Shown here in pieces: positions 16,150 through 23,863 of a stretch of DNA of 35,817 bases (the stretch's first letter is position 1; the number at the start of each line of letters is the position of its first letter). Both the position numbers and the translations under genes were made by a program. The stretch is taken from NCBI RefSeq assembly GCF_000750005.1, contig NZ_JPYA01000091.1, forward strand, positions 1 through 35,817, read 5' to 3'. The notes under the pieces were generated by a model that had not been told where the DNA came from, searched no databases, and was given only the letters and a program-made list of their open reading frames with translations. The DNA is from Geobacillus icigianus. GTDB taxonomy: Bacteria; Bacillota; Bacilli; Bacillales; Anoxybacillaceae.

Positions 16150-16179
16150 AAGATACTCGACTCGGGCTGTCATTGTCAA
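16150..16179 (-). promoter_or_regulatory. Promoter of the tetR gene
   Basis: Minus strand TTGACA (16174-16179), an 18-base spacer and TATCTT (16150-16155), 65 bases before the ATG. The -35 box is inside the first copy of the direct repeat at 16166-16257. No ACCGACTAGTCGGT palindrome overlaps it, so autoregulation is not evident here. Confidence 0.6.
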
Positions 16180-16257
16180 CAAAAATCGTTCGACTGGCGG
16201 AGCGCCCACCTAATATCGTTCGTTCAAACTGCTGTCATTGTCAGCAAAAATCGTTCG
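16166..16257. repeat. 27-bp direct repeat pair upstream of tetR
   Basis: Copies at 16166-16192 and 16231-16257 differ at one base (GCTGTCATTGTCAACAAAAA against GCTGTCATTGTCAGCAAAAA at their starts; both end in TCGTTCG). The first copy carries the tetR -35 box; the second carries CTGACA at the same place. This may be a duplicated promoter region or a paired binding site. Confidence 0.65.
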
Positions 16258-16311
16258 GCGCCCAAAAGCGAAGCGTCTTTCGCCGCCTCCGCATCGGGCA
16301 AGGTGCCTCTT

Positions 16312-16450
16312 CTAGGAGACCGGTGATTGAAGGGAGCGAGCCGCTTACCAAGCCCGTTTCTCCAATAGAAAAGCCTTGTCGCCTTAGGATCTCCTTTCAA
16401 ATGGTCCCCCATTGCTCAACAGAAACAACCGTTTTTCACCAGCCTTCTAG
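16312..16450. repeat. MITE-like repeat, copy B
   Basis: 139 bases aligned along their full length to 3318-3455. Both ends are CTAG. The first 14 bases (CTAGGAGACCGGTG) and the reverse complement of the last 14 (CTAGAAGGCTGGTG) agree at 11 positions. It fills most of the gene-free stretch between tetR and the small CxxC gene at 16532. Confidence 0.65.
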
Positions 16451-16531
16451 CCGCACAAGCGAAAAGAAAGCGGCCGCTTCGTACATAATCACGACCGTTT
16501 TTCCAAAAGATAAAACCGGAGGTGGTTTCGC

Positions 16532-16780
16532 TTGGAACCGATGCTATGTCCAAACTGCAAAACGAACCGGACGCGCTTTCACCTCATCGAGCAACACCCG
16601 CGGGCGGTCAAGCTCGACCCGCACACCGGCGACATTGAGCACGAATATACAAACGAAGCGCTCGAACCGTTCCATCTCCCGTACCGCGGCCCGAGCTACC
16701 GCGTCCAATGCGGCGTCTGCGGGCTGATCGAAGATGCGGATATGTTCATTCAGCGCGCTAAATCGTCTCCATTGGGGTGA
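16532..16780 (+). CDS. Small protein with two CxxC pairs, unknown function
   Basis: 82 residues: MEPMLCPNCKTNRTRFHLIE at the N-terminus and YRVQCGVCGLIEDADMF near the C-terminus. The two CxxC pairs could bind one zinc ion as a ribbon. I do not recognise the family. The start is TTG at 16532, chosen because GGAGGTGG lies 7 bases upstream; an in-frame ATG three codons later has no better site. The middle is rich in charged and aromatic residues and there is no membrane segment. It is followed after 6 bases by another small gene in the same direction, and a strong hairpin then closes the pair, so the two probably form a short operon. Confidence 0.65.
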   Translation: MEPMLCPNCKTNRTRFHLIEQHPRAVKLDPHTGDIEHEYTNEALEPFHLPYRGPSYRVQCGVCGLIEDADMFIQRAKSSPLG

Positions 16781-16786
16781 TTCCAT

Positions 16787-16921
16787 ATGGCGAACAAAAA
16801 ACAAACACCTTCTTCCATCGTTGACCAAAAACAGCTCGTCAACGACAAGGCGAAAGCGATGCGGGAGCGCGGCGATCAGCACATCCGCCGCGGCACGCCG
16901 AACGGCGCAGACGGACAATAA
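16787..16921 (+). CDS. 44-residue hydrophilic protein, unknown
   Basis: MANKKQTPSSIVDQKQLVND, then KAKAMRERGDQHIRRGTPNG, ending ADGQ. Very polar, with no hydrophobic segment and no cysteine. GGGGTGA lies 6-7 bases before the ATG. It starts 6 bases after the stop of the CxxC protein and is followed 6 bases later by the terminator stem. The composition resembles small basic proteins common in spore formers, but I recognise no family, so function is open. Confidence 0.6.
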   Translation: MANKKQTPSSIVDQKQLVNDKAKAMRERGDQHIRRGTPNGADGQ

Positions 16922-16927
16922 ACGCCG

Positions 16928-16951
16928 GCTTGCTTCTGCGCAGAAGCAAGC
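16928..16951. terminator. Hairpin between convergent genes
   Basis: GCTTGCTTCTGC followed directly by GCAGAAGCAAGC, a perfect 24-base inverted repeat with a minimal loop, then TGGTTTCCGCTTTT on the plus strand. It separates the plus-strand small genes from the minus-strand acetyltransferase and may serve both. Confidence 0.65.
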
Positions 16952-16970
16952 TGGTTTCCGCTTTTCGTTG

Positions 16971-17762
16971 CTAGCGGTACATCGCCCACAGCCCGATATC
17001 GCGAAACCCAAGGCGGTGGTAAATGCGCCCGGCGGCTGGATTGTCGTAAAACAGGCACGGCATCTTCCCTTCAGCAAACAAATCGCAAACGAGCTTCGCC
17101 ACGATGGCGCTCGCGTACCCTTTTCCTCGATGTTCCGGATCGGTGCAGACGCCGACGATCATCGCCGACAGCGAATTTTCCGCCGTTGTCGATGCCGCCG
17201 CCACCATCTTGCCATCTTGTTCAATATAATACGTTCTCGCTGAATTCGTTTCCATCCCTTTCACCAGCATATCGCGGGATGACGGCCTCGTCTCAAATTC
17301 GGCAATGCGGCCCCGCAAGTCGAGAATCCGGTCGACATCGGCCCATCCGGCTTTCTTGACGGCGAACGCCCCGTTTTCTTGGCGGGCGTATTCATCCGTC
17401 CGGCACTCGCAAAAGTAAAGCGTTCGCTTCGTCCCAAGCGGCAGCCGCCCTTCGAATTGCCTAGCAACTTCCTCTTTGCCGGACAGCTGAATGGACAAAG
17501 ACGAGCCGGCCGTCTCGCGGATGAGACGAGCAAAGCCATCGGCATCAAAATCGCCAGGCGCGTACAGAATGTAGGAATCGTAATAACGGAGCAGCACCGC
17601 CTTCAGCGAGCCGTTGCCGTCAAACTGCCCCCAGACAGCCTGAAAATCGGCGTCATAGCCGAATGACTCAATATCGCCGATAATAAACAAGTTGAACGAC
17701 GGGTCTTGCTGTAAAAATAAAAACACTGGCTCATGGTCTTCCTTCGTTAACCGACGAATCAT
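16971..17762 (-). CDS. GNAT-family N-acetyltransferase
   Basis: 263 residues. The C-terminal half is a GNAT domain: SLSAMIVGVCTDPEHRGKGYASAIVAKL has strand 4 and the acetyl-CoA pyrophosphate loop (RGKGYA, fitting R/QxxGxG/A), followed by CLFYDNPAAGRIYHRLGFRDIGLWAMYR, the usual C-terminal strand-helix-strand. The N-terminal half (VFLFLQQDPSFNLFIIGDIE...) looks like the partner domain found in two-domain GNAT proteins of bacilli. The start ATG 17762 gives MIRRLTKED, with GGGGGAG 4 bases upstream. The substrate cannot be predicted. A lone gene with convergent and divergent neighbours. Confidence 0.85.
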   Translation of the reverse strand: MIRRLTKEDHEPVFLFLQQDPSFNLFIIGDIESFGYDADFQAVWGQFDGNGSLKAVLLRYYDSYILYAPGDFDADGFARLIRETAGSSLSIQLSGKEEVARQFEGRLPLGTKRTLYFCECRTDEYARQENGAFAVKKAGWADVDRILDLRGRIAEFETRPSSRDMLVKGMETNSARTYYIEQDGKMVAAASTTAENSLSAMIVGVCTDPEHRGKGYASAIVAKLVCDLFAEGKMPCLFYDNPAAGRIYHRLGFRDIGLWAMYR

Positions 17763-17864
17763 GACGCTCCCCCGCCTTTCGAATGATATTTTTTCCATGG
17801 TACGATAGCATATATCCGTTGTCAATGGCCAAAAACACGGCCAGCCTCGGCCAACTGCGAAGAA

Positions 17865-17900
17865 AAGGAGGAAGTCCGCCCTTCACAAGCAGGGGCGGGC
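17865..17900 (+). promoter_or_regulatory. Ribosome site separated from the start by a hairpin
   Basis: AAGGAGG (17865-17871) lies 29 bases before the ATG at 17901, too far for direct use. The space contains CCGCCC (17876-17881) and GGGCGG (17893-17898), a G-C-rich stem. Folding it leaves 4 bases before the stem and 2 after it, an effective distance of about 6 bases. The stem itself could thus be needed for, or control, initiation. Confidence 0.5.
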
Positions 17901-18158
17901 ATGCGTATGAAGTTGATCGACGATCTGTACGACTATTACAAAGACCGGCTGACCGGAGATGAAGAAGACGCCGAAGCGGTGGCGATGTCGATTTTAGACG
18001 AGCTTGACCGCCGCCATGTGCTCAAGCTGATCAATGAGATGAGCGATGAAGAGCTGCTTGGAATGTTTGGTTTGTACGTATTCGAAAGCTTGAAAGCGAA
18101 AATGGCCAGCGAAGGCCTCGGCGCGACGCGGCCGCAACATGTGCCGGGCGTGCATTGA
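17901..18158 (+). CDS. DUF6154-type small acidic protein
   Basis: 85 residues from ATG 17901, or 83 from the next in-frame ATG at 17907, which gives the family-like start MKLIDDLYDYYKDRLTGDEE. The rest is DAEAVAMSILDELDRRHVLK and LINEMSDEELLGMFGLYVFE, predicted helical and acidic. I recognise it as the DUF6154 family of spore-forming bacilli, whose function is unknown. The unusual feature is its ribosome site, an AAGGAGG apparently brought to the start codon by a GC stem. The upstream neighbour is divergent and the downstream neighbour (ilvA) convergent, so it is transcribed alone. No promoter was identified with confidence. Confidence 0.75.
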   Translation: MRMKLIDDLYDYYKDRLTGDEEDAEAVAMSILDELDRRHVLKLINEMSDEELLGMFGLYVFESLKAKMASEGLGATRPQHVPGVH

Positions 18159-18209
18159 AAAAGCGGCTGTCCCTCGGTACAGACGGCATCATCTGACCGG
18201 GGCAGCCGC
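18158..18209 (-). terminator. Terminator of ilvA
   Basis: GCGGCTG (18163-18169) pairs with CAGCCGC (18203-18209), extended by CCC/GGG and an inner CAGA/TCTG stem. On the minus strand the stem runs directly into TTTTT (plus 18158-18162), so it ends ilvA transcripts. There is no T run on the plus side. Confidence 0.65.
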
Positions 18210-18301
18210 CCTAGCGGAGACGCTTTAGCGCCTGCTCGGGACGGTTTCAGGCACAACCGCCCGTTCGAACAAAGGGGGCGTACGATCTTCGCGCGGCCGA
18301 T

Positions 18302-19510
18302 TCAACGGGAAAATTGCACATCATATCCTTTTTTCAACAGCACTTGGTAAATTTGCTGAATATGGTCTTCGTTTTTCGTCTCGAGCGAAAAGTGAATTTC
18401 CGCCTGACCCGGCAGCACTTTGGCGCCGATGCGCTGATGATGAATGGACATAACGTTCGCCTCGAGCTCCGCAATAATGCGCAGCAGTTTGTTCAACTGG
18501 CCAGGCTTGTCGGAGATGACCGTTGTAAACGTAACGAATCGCCCGGCTTCGACCAGCCCCCGCTCAATGATGCGGGAAATCAGCGTTACATCGACGTTGC
18601 CGCCGCTGAGCACAGCGGCGACTTTTTTGCCGCGAAACGGCAGCTTTTGATATAACAATGCCGCTACCGGGCAAGCGGCCGAACCTTCGACAAGCAGCTT
18701 GTTCCGTTCCAGCAAGTAAAGCATCGTCCGTGAAATTTCCGCCTCTTCCACGCAAACGACCCCATCGACGTATTGTTCGATATATTGGTACGTAAGATTG
18801 CCTGGCTTTTTCACCGCGATGCCATCAGCGATCGTATCGGAGGCGGCGATGGCGACCGGCTGTTTATGGCGGATGGCCGCCGTCATGCCCGGGCAAGCCG
18901 ACGACTCGACACCGTACACGTCAATTGACGGCTTCAGCTGTTTTAACGTAAACGCCAGCCCCGCAAGCAATCCGCCGCCGCCGACCGGACAAAGGACAAC
19001 ATCCACATCAGGCAGCTGCTCAATCAACTCTAAGCCGATCGTTCCTTGGCCGGCGATGACGGCCAAATCGTCAAACGGATGAACAAACGTCATGCCCCGC
19101 TTGCGCTGCAGCTCGAGCGCATACTCAAGCGATTCATCGAACACATCGCCATGCAAAACCACTTCCGCCCCATAGCTTTTCGTCGCTTCGATTTTGCTGA
19201 GCGGCGCCCCTTTTGGCATGACGATCGTGCACGGAATATGGAGCATGCTGCTCGCATAGGCCACCCCTTGAGCGTGGTTGCCGGCCGAGGCGGCGATGAC
19301 GCCGCGCGCTCGCTCTTCATCGGTCAGCGACATGATTTTGTTGAACGACCCCCGCACTTTAAACGAACCGGTCTTTTGCAAATTTTCCAGCTTCATGTAT
19401 ACCTCATTGCCGGACAGCCGGCTGAACGTTTGCGAATGCTCCAAGGGCGTTTCGTGAACGATACCTTTCATTTTCGCCCTCGCTTGTTCAATGTCTTTTA
19501 GCGTTAACAT
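18302..19510 (-). CDS. ilvA: Threonine ammonia-lyase (threonine dehydratase)
   Basis: 402 residues, a PLP enzyme turning threonine into 2-oxobutanoate and ammonia, the first step towards isoleucine. LENLQKTGSFKVRGSFNK holds the PLP lysine (Lys51). SAGNHAQGVAYAS is the family's Asn loop, and CPVGGGGLLAG the phosphate-binding glycine loop. After about residue 325 comes one ACT-like regulatory domain (FVTFTTVISDKPGQLNKLL...), so this is the short, one-ACT form. Start ATG 19510 is preceded by AGAAAGGATGG; the frame extends further upstream without a ribosome site. A long GC-rich leader of about 180 bases may precede it. Confidence 0.92.
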   Translation of the reverse strand: MLTLKDIEQARAKMKGIVHETPLEHSQTFSRLSGNEVYMKLENLQKTGSFKVRGSFNKIMSLTDEERARGVIAASAGNHAQGVAYASSMLHIPCTIVMPKGAPLSKIEATKSYGAEVVLHGDVFDESLEYALELQRKRGMTFVHPFDDLAVIAGQGTIGLELIEQLPDVDVVLCPVGGGGLLAGLAFTLKQLKPSIDVYGVESSACPGMTAAIRHKQPVAIAASDTIADGIAVKKPGNLTYQYIEQYVDGVVCVEEAEISRTMLYLLERNKLLVEGSAACPVAALLYQKLPFRGKKVAAVLSGGNVDVTLISRIIERGLVEAGRFVTFTTVISDKPGQLNKLLRIIAELEANVMSIHHQRIGAKVLPGQAEIHFSLETKNEDHIQQIYQVLLKKGYDVQFSR

Positions 19511-19890
19511 CAAGAAACCATCCTTTCTTTCTACTCCGGCGAGCCGTCTTTTTTTCCGCCGCATGGTGCGAAGGCGCTTCCATCGCTTGCCCCCGGCGGC
19601 ACAGTTTTTCGATCTCAACACGAGCGCGCAGGCAAAAAGACCGACCGCTTCCCGCAGCGCTGCGCCGAAAACAAGCTGCGAACGCCTCCGCCCACCATGA
19701 TTATACCGTAAACGGCTCACCGCTTCACATCCCTGTAGTTAGTTTGAGGTTCAGTTTCATTGATTATTTAGAACATAGTTTTATTTTTTAAGAAAGTCCG
19801 TTTTCGAATAGGCAAATAGAGCGGAATTTGCTAATATGGAAGAAGGGAATGCGGAACGCGAAACCATGTTTGGCTAAGGGGTTTGAAAGC
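19511..19890. other. Gene-free stretch: ilvA leader and upstream region of the kinase
   Basis: On the minus strand TATAAT (19700-19705) could be the ilvA -10 box, but the -35 region is poor (GTGAAG). If used, it gives a leader of about 180 bases. A stem CCGCC...CGGCGG with an inner ATGG/CCAT pairing lies about 60 bases before ilvA. I find no T-box signature. A 27-codon frame starts at the ATG near 19698 without a ribosome site. On the plus side the sequence becomes AT-rich before the kinase; TAATAT near 19832 is a possible -10 box, without a matching -35. Confidence 0.4.
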
Positions 19891-21153
19891 ATGAATGACC
19901 AATGGGCAAGCCAGCGCATCAACGAACTGGAGCGGAAGCTGCGCGCCTATGAGCGGCTCATGGAGCAGCTTCCGTTTCCGTTCACATTCGTCGACTACGA
20001 AAATGGGGTCACGATCGAAAAAAAGCGGGGGGCCGGCCAACCGCACCTTGTCTTCATTCCTCCGATTCCGCAAAAAGAGGCGGAATGGCGGTGGGACATC
20101 GACCTGTACCGCGACGTGCCGTTTGAAAAAATAGAAGCGTTTTTGACACCGCTGCTTGACTTGGTCCCGCATCATATTGTTTTCGTCGATGAGCGCGGCA
20201 TCATCACGCTTTGCAATTTGCAGGCAGCGGCAGACACCGGCGTCGACCGCGACGCGATCATCGGCAAACATATTCGCGAGCTGCTGAAGCTGCCCGATGA
20301 ATTGATTGCAACGATCCACTCGCTCGAGAAACGCGAGCCGCTTTACAACTATGAGGTGCTTGATCGTTTTTACGGCATCGTCAACACCCGCTTTATTTAT
20401 AACGATGACGGATCGATCAAACGGGTCATCAGTGTGTTCCAGTCGCTCAGCATGATGAAAGAGACGGAAAAATTAGCGGTCGCCGGGCGGATCGCGGCGG
20501 GCATCGCCCACGAAATTCGCAACCCGTTGACGACCGTGCGCGGCTACTTGCAGCTGTTGAAACACGACTTGCCTGACCGAATGGCCTCGCTCGTCGAACG
20601 CCTTCTCATCCCTGAGCTTGATCGGGCCAACGGCATTATTACAGATTTTTTAAACATCGCCAAACCGGCCGATGTCAAAATGGAAACTTTCCATTTGCAC
20701 CGTTTTTTGCGCGAAGATGTTGGCATTCTCTTGCAAAGCGAAGCGCTGCTCCATCACGTGAACGTCCATTTTGATCTCGATGGACAGCTTGACGACTACG
20801 AAATGAACGGCGACCGCCGCCAGCTTTTACAAGTATTTTTAAACTTGTTTCGCAACGCGATTGAGGCGAAAGTGAACAAAACGATGAACGTCACGATTCG
20901 CAGCCGGAAAAGGCCTCATCTCGTTCAGCTGAGCTTTTGCGACGACGGGCCCGGCATTCCTCCGTCGGTCATCGGCCATATTTTTGACCCGTTTTTTTCA
21001 ACGAAAGAAACAGGAACAGGACTCGGCTTATCGCTGTCCAAAAAAATTGTTGAATTGCACCGCGGAACGATGAAAGTGCAAAGCAGCCCGGCGGGGACAT
21101 GCTTTATGATCGAATTTCCGCTTCACAACCGGCCGCCGTTTTTTTCGCCCTAA
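19891..21153 (+). CDS. Soluble PAS-domain sensor histidine kinase
   Basis: 420 residues, no membrane helix, so a cytosolic kinase. An N-terminal coiled region (INELERKLRAYERLMEQL) and a small domain are followed by a PAS domain (about 85-190: LVPHHIVFVDERGIITLCNLQAA), the H-box AAGIAHEIRNPLTTVRGYLQLL (His207 phosphorylated), and the ATPase with N-box LLQVFLNLFRNAIEA, G1 FCDDGPGIP, F-box HIFDPFFSTKETGTGLGLSLSK (G2). The H-box is of the KinA/KinE type feeding the sporulation phosphorelay. No response regulator is adjacent, which fits an orphan phosphorelay kinase, but that is inference. Start ATG 19891 has AAGGGG about 10 bases upstream; an upstream in-frame ATG at 19828 lacks one. Confidence 0.9.
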   Translation: MNDQWASQRINELERKLRAYERLMEQLPFPFTFVDYENGVTIEKKRGAGQPHLVFIPPIPQKEAEWRWDIDLYRDVPFEKIEAFLTPLLDLVPHHIVFVDERGIITLCNLQAAADTGVDRDAIIGKHIRELLKLPDELIATIHSLEKREPLYNYEVLDRFYGIVNTRFIYNDDGSIKRVISVFQSLSMMKETEKLAVAGRIAAGIAHEIRNPLTTVRGYLQLLKHDLPDRMASLVERLLIPELDRANGIITDFLNIAKPADVKMETFHLHRFLREDVGILLQSEALLHHVNVHFDLDGQLDDYEMNGDRRQLLQVFLNLFRNAIEAKVNKTMNVTIRSRKRPHLVQLSFCDDGPGIPPSVIGHIFDPFFSTKETGTGLGLSLSKKIVELHRGTMKVQSSPAGTCFMIEFPLHNRPPFFSP

Positions 21154-21251
21154 CCCGTTTCGCGACGGGCTGCGGCCGCGCTCGAGAGATCGGGAACATG
21201 GAGGATTTCGCACAATGTTCCGTTTTTTCACAGACGGAAAGGAGGGTCATC

Positions 21252-22619
21252 ATGGCAGCATCGGTTCCCGTAGATCACAAATGGCGACGTTTGTTCGCTT
21301 TGTTTCTTCCTATTTTCGTTTCCCAGGCCGGTCAGTACATGATGAACGTGGCTGATGTCGCGATGTCGGGACACGCGAGCGCGGAAGATTTGGCCGGCGT
21401 GGCGATCGGCTCAAGTTTGTGGGTGCCGGTATTTACCGGCATCGGCGGCATTTTGCTCGCGTTGTCTCCGATCGTTTCCCAGCACTTCGGGGCCGGACGC
21501 CACGAAGACATCGCCCACATTGTCACACAAGCGCTTTATTTGGCGGCTGCGCTCGCTGTGATCATCGTTCTCGTCGGCGCCGGCGTGGTTCCGCTCGTCT
21601 TACGGTCCATGACCTTGGCAACACATGTTCAATTCATTGCCGCTCATTATTTGCTGGCCTTGTCGTTGGGAATCATCCCGCTTTTTCTTTATTCGGCGCT
21701 GCGCCATTGGATCGATGCGCTTGGGCAGACGAAAGTGACAATGTGGATTACGCTCACGGCTCTGCCGATAAACGTTTTGTTTAACTGGCTGTTCATTTAC
21801 GGGCATTTCGGGTTTCCTCGCCTTGGCGGCGTCGGCACCGGCTATGCAACGGCGATAACGTACGCGTACTGTTTTGCAGCCGCCGCCTTCGCCGCTCTGA
21901 AGTTTCGCCGCTTGTCGCGATACCGCGTGCTCGCTCGTTTTTATCGGCCTTCATGGGCCGCGTGGAAAGAGCTGCTTAAAACGGGGGCTCCGATCGGGGC
22001 AGCCATCTTTTTTGAAACGAGCATTTTTGCTGCTGTGACGCTCCTAGTCGGGCGATTTGGCGCGGAAACTGTCGCCGCTCACCAAAGCGCGATGAATTTC
22101 GCGTCCTTGCTGTATATGATCCCGCTCAGCTTGTCGACAGCGCTGACGATCGCCGTCGGTTTCGAGGCGGGAGCGAAACGCGAAGAAGCAGCAAAGCAAT
22201 ATTGCCTGATTGGCCTTGGCCTCTCGTTGTCAGTCGCCGCCGCTGCCGCCCTGCTTCTGTTTGTTTTCCGCGGCAGCATCGCGCAGCTGTACACCAACGA
22301 TCCGACCGTAGCAGCGTTGACAAAAACGTTTTTGTTGTACGCTATTTTCTTCCAATTTTCCGATGCGATCGCCGCTCCCATTCAAGGAGCGCTGCGCGGC
22401 TATAAAGAGGTCAAGGCGGTATTTTGGTCCGCCCTGCTCGCCTACTGGGGGATCGGGCTTCCGGTCGGCTGGGCGCTCGCCTCGCTGACTGACGCCGGGG
22501 CGTTTGGCTACTGGATCGGCCTCATCGCCGGATTGGCTGCCGGGGCGCTCTTTCTCAGCTTCCGCCTGCGGGCCGTCTGGCGCCGCCACGGAAACCGGCG
22601 CACGCCGCTCGCCTCGTAA
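21252..22619 (+). CDS. MATE-family multidrug/cation exporter (YojI-like)
   Basis: 455 residues with 12 predicted helices. LPIFVSQAGQYMMNVADVAMSGHASAEDLAGVAIGSSLWVP is the characteristic first MATE repeat; the second starts near ELLKTGAPIGAAIFFETSIFAAVTLLVGRFG. Such proteins export drugs or organic cations in exchange for Na+ or H+. It resembles B. subtilis YojI, but I leave the symbol open. ATG 21252 has GGAAAGGAGG 6 bases upstream. It begins 98 bases after the kinase stop in the same direction and could share its transcript; the hairpin at 22657 ends it. Confidence 0.9.
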   Translation: MAASVPVDHKWRRLFALFLPIFVSQAGQYMMNVADVAMSGHASAEDLAGVAIGSSLWVPVFTGIGGILLALSPIVSQHFGAGRHEDIAHIVTQALYLAAALAVIIVLVGAGVVPLVLRSMTLATHVQFIAAHYLLALSLGIIPLFLYSALRHWIDALGQTKVTMWITLTALPINVLFNWLFIYGHFGFPRLGGVGTGYATAITYAYCFAAAAFAALKFRRLSRYRVLARFYRPSWAAWKELLKTGAPIGAAIFFETSIFAAVTLLVGRFGAETVAAHQSAMNFASLLYMIPLSLSTALTIAVGFEAGAKREEAAKQYCLIGLGLSLSVAAAAALLLFVFRGSIAQLYTNDPTVAALTKTFLLYAIFFQFSDAIAAPIQGALRGYKEVKAVFWSALLAYWGIGLPVGWALASLTDAGAFGYWIGLIAGLAAGALFLSFRLRAVWRRHGNRRTPLAS

Positions 22620-22656
22620 GGCAGAGGCGCCCGGGTCAGCGGCCTATCAACAAAGC

Positions 22657-22686
22657 GAAGGATGCCCATCATTCGGGGCATCCTTC
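22657..22686. terminator. Terminator after the MATE gene
   Basis: GAAGGATGCCC and GGGCATCCTTC form a perfect 11-bp stem around ATCATTCG. T-rich but interrupted sequence follows on both strands, so it may act in both directions between the MATE gene and the minus-strand DUF1028 remnant. Confidence 0.65.
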
Positions 22687-22746
22687 ATTGCGACGATGTC
22701 AAAACGGACAAGCCGCCAAACGTTTCGGTTGACAACCGGCTGCTGT

Positions 22747-23009
22747 TTAGTTCGCCGCCTTTGGCGACGGCTGTTGTTTCATATAGGCGAGCACGTCAAG
22801 GTCGATCTTTCCCTTTTCCAGCTCGCGCTCCTCAAAATTTTCCGTATGTATATACGTCGTCAGTGCCTGATAGAGCGCCTCATCGTCCGCTGCGCGCGCC
22901 GCCGACACCTAAAAATTTTGATTGAACAGCGATGCCGAGCTCCCCCCGTCGCCGGATCAAAGGCGACAATCGAAAACGTTGCCACTACGTCTTTCGGAAT
23001 GCGTTTCAT
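22747..23009 (-). pseudogene. DUF1028 gene with its middle deleted
   Basis: From ATG 23009 (GGAGGGTGGG upstream) the minus strand reads MKRIPKDVVATFSIVAFDPATG, then after a one-base frame change ELGIAVQSKFLGVG. This is the N-terminus of a DUF1028 (Ntn-hydrolase-like) protein, where the family has ATFSIVAFDPxTGELGIAVQSKFLAVG. The sequence then jumps directly to AADDEALYQALTTYIHTENF and a natural C-terminus (LDVLAYMKQQPSPKAAN, stop at 22747). About 35 N-terminal and 50 C-terminal residues remain of a protein normally near 300. Both the start signal and the stop are preserved, so the loss was internal. Non-functional as an enzyme. Confidence 0.7.
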
Positions 23010-23148
23010 GTTCCCACCCTCCACGTTGTGTTGCATTTTGCTTCTTCTTACGTATTCTTCTCTCCCCCTCGGTCTTCCTGCCTATGACAAAAAAATGACG
23101 GGGAAAGCTGCCGTTATCCGGCCGCCTCCCCGCTTGCTCATCATCCGC

Positions 23149-23301
23149 TTAGCACCAAGTGGCTCCGACGATAATGAGCAAAATAAACAAGACGACGATC
23201 AACACGAACCCATAACCGTAGCCAGGATAGCCGTAGCTAGGATAGCCAAAGCCGTAGCCACCGCAGCCCCAGCCCCAGCCCCCGTAGAAGCCGTATGGCA
23301 T
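23149..23301 (-). CDS. YjcZ-type tiny sporulation membrane protein
   Basis: 50 residues: MPYGFYGGWGWGCGGYGFGY, a Gly/Tyr-rich segment, then one hydrophobic helix FVLIVVLFILLIIVGATWC at the C-terminus. This belongs to the tiny bacillus TM family (YjcZ), made during sporulation and found in spores of related species. AAGGAGGTGA lies before the ATG. Two shorter paralogues sit at 23335 and 23864 in the same direction; their shared helix core is LIVVLFILLIIVG. Confidence 0.85.
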   Translation of the reverse strand: MPYGFYGGWGWGCGGYGFGYPSYGYPGYGYGFVLIVVLFILLIIVGATWC

Positions 23302-23334
23302 TTTCGTCACCTCCTTGCTAGCAGGTGGAGCTCA

Positions 23335-23433
23335 TCAATAGACCCAACCACCGATACATGCACATCCAACAATGATTAACAAGATGAACAGAACGACGAT
23401 CAGCGCAAATCCGCCGCCGTAAGCTGCACCCAT
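23335..23433 (-). CDS. YjcZ-type tiny membrane protein, 32 residues
   Basis: MGAAYGGGFALIVVLFILLI, then IVGCACIGGWVY. Same helix core as its neighbours but only a short Gly-rich head; CAC in place of the ATW of the 50-residue paralogue. AAGGAGGTG lies 6 bases before the ATG. It is 33 bases upstream of the 50-residue paralogue and probably co-transcribed with it. Sporulation association is known for the family, not seen here. Confidence 0.85.
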   Translation of the reverse strand: MGAAYGGGFALIVVLFILLIIVGCACIGGWVY

Positions 23434-23863
23434 TTGCCAGCACCTCCTTCGTTTTTGTACTAGTAGACTATTCAAAAATCAGGAAATGGTTAGGTGTTTC
23501 GGCAAAAATGGGTATTTGTCGCGCATGGCGATGAGGAAAACATTTCCAAACAAAAGAGCAGTGCCCAAGATCGAGCGTCATTTGCCGTTCATGGCAATAA
23601 GAAAGACGGCCCGTCCACCGGGCCGCCGTTACGCTTGCAGCGAATTTCGCTTCCTATATAGCCCCTGCCTAATTTTATCTATACAAAAGTCCGGCAGGCC
23701 ACAACAAAACGGGGCGGCACCCGTCCCCGCTTCCTTGCGGCTTTGCTTGGCCGCGCTGTTGACCTGTTTTCTGTGAAAATGCAGGCCTGACGCGGATTTT
23801 CATCCATGGGTGGAGGGCAGATCGCGCTGCCCATGAAACGTTTCTGTTTTTCCAGGCTGCCGC
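23434..23863. other. Gene-free stretch with a terminator at 23606-23629
   Basis: ACGGCCCG and CGGGCCGCCGT form a G-C-rich stem (one bulged base) followed on the minus strand by TTTCTT. It can end the transcript of the 29-residue gene at 23864. GGGCAG-ATCGCG-CTGCCC at 23817-23834 is a second small stem. I see no coding sequence with a ribosome site in this stretch. Confidence 0.55.

Noticed and set aside
16224..16412. A protein-like similarity between the two MITE copies (RNGL-KRL segments on the minus strand)
   Set aside because: The similarity follows from DNA identity. The frames stop at different points, and the identity continues into non-coding ends.
19511..19700. T-box riboswitch upstream of ilvA
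   Set aside because: The T-box sequence (GGGTGGNACCGCG-like) and the antiterminator/terminator pair are absent.
19828..19890. Longer N-terminus for the histidine kinase
   Set aside because: The upstream ATG has no ribosome site, and the extra 21 residues do not resemble a domain, whereas the ATG at 19891 has AAGGGG upstream.
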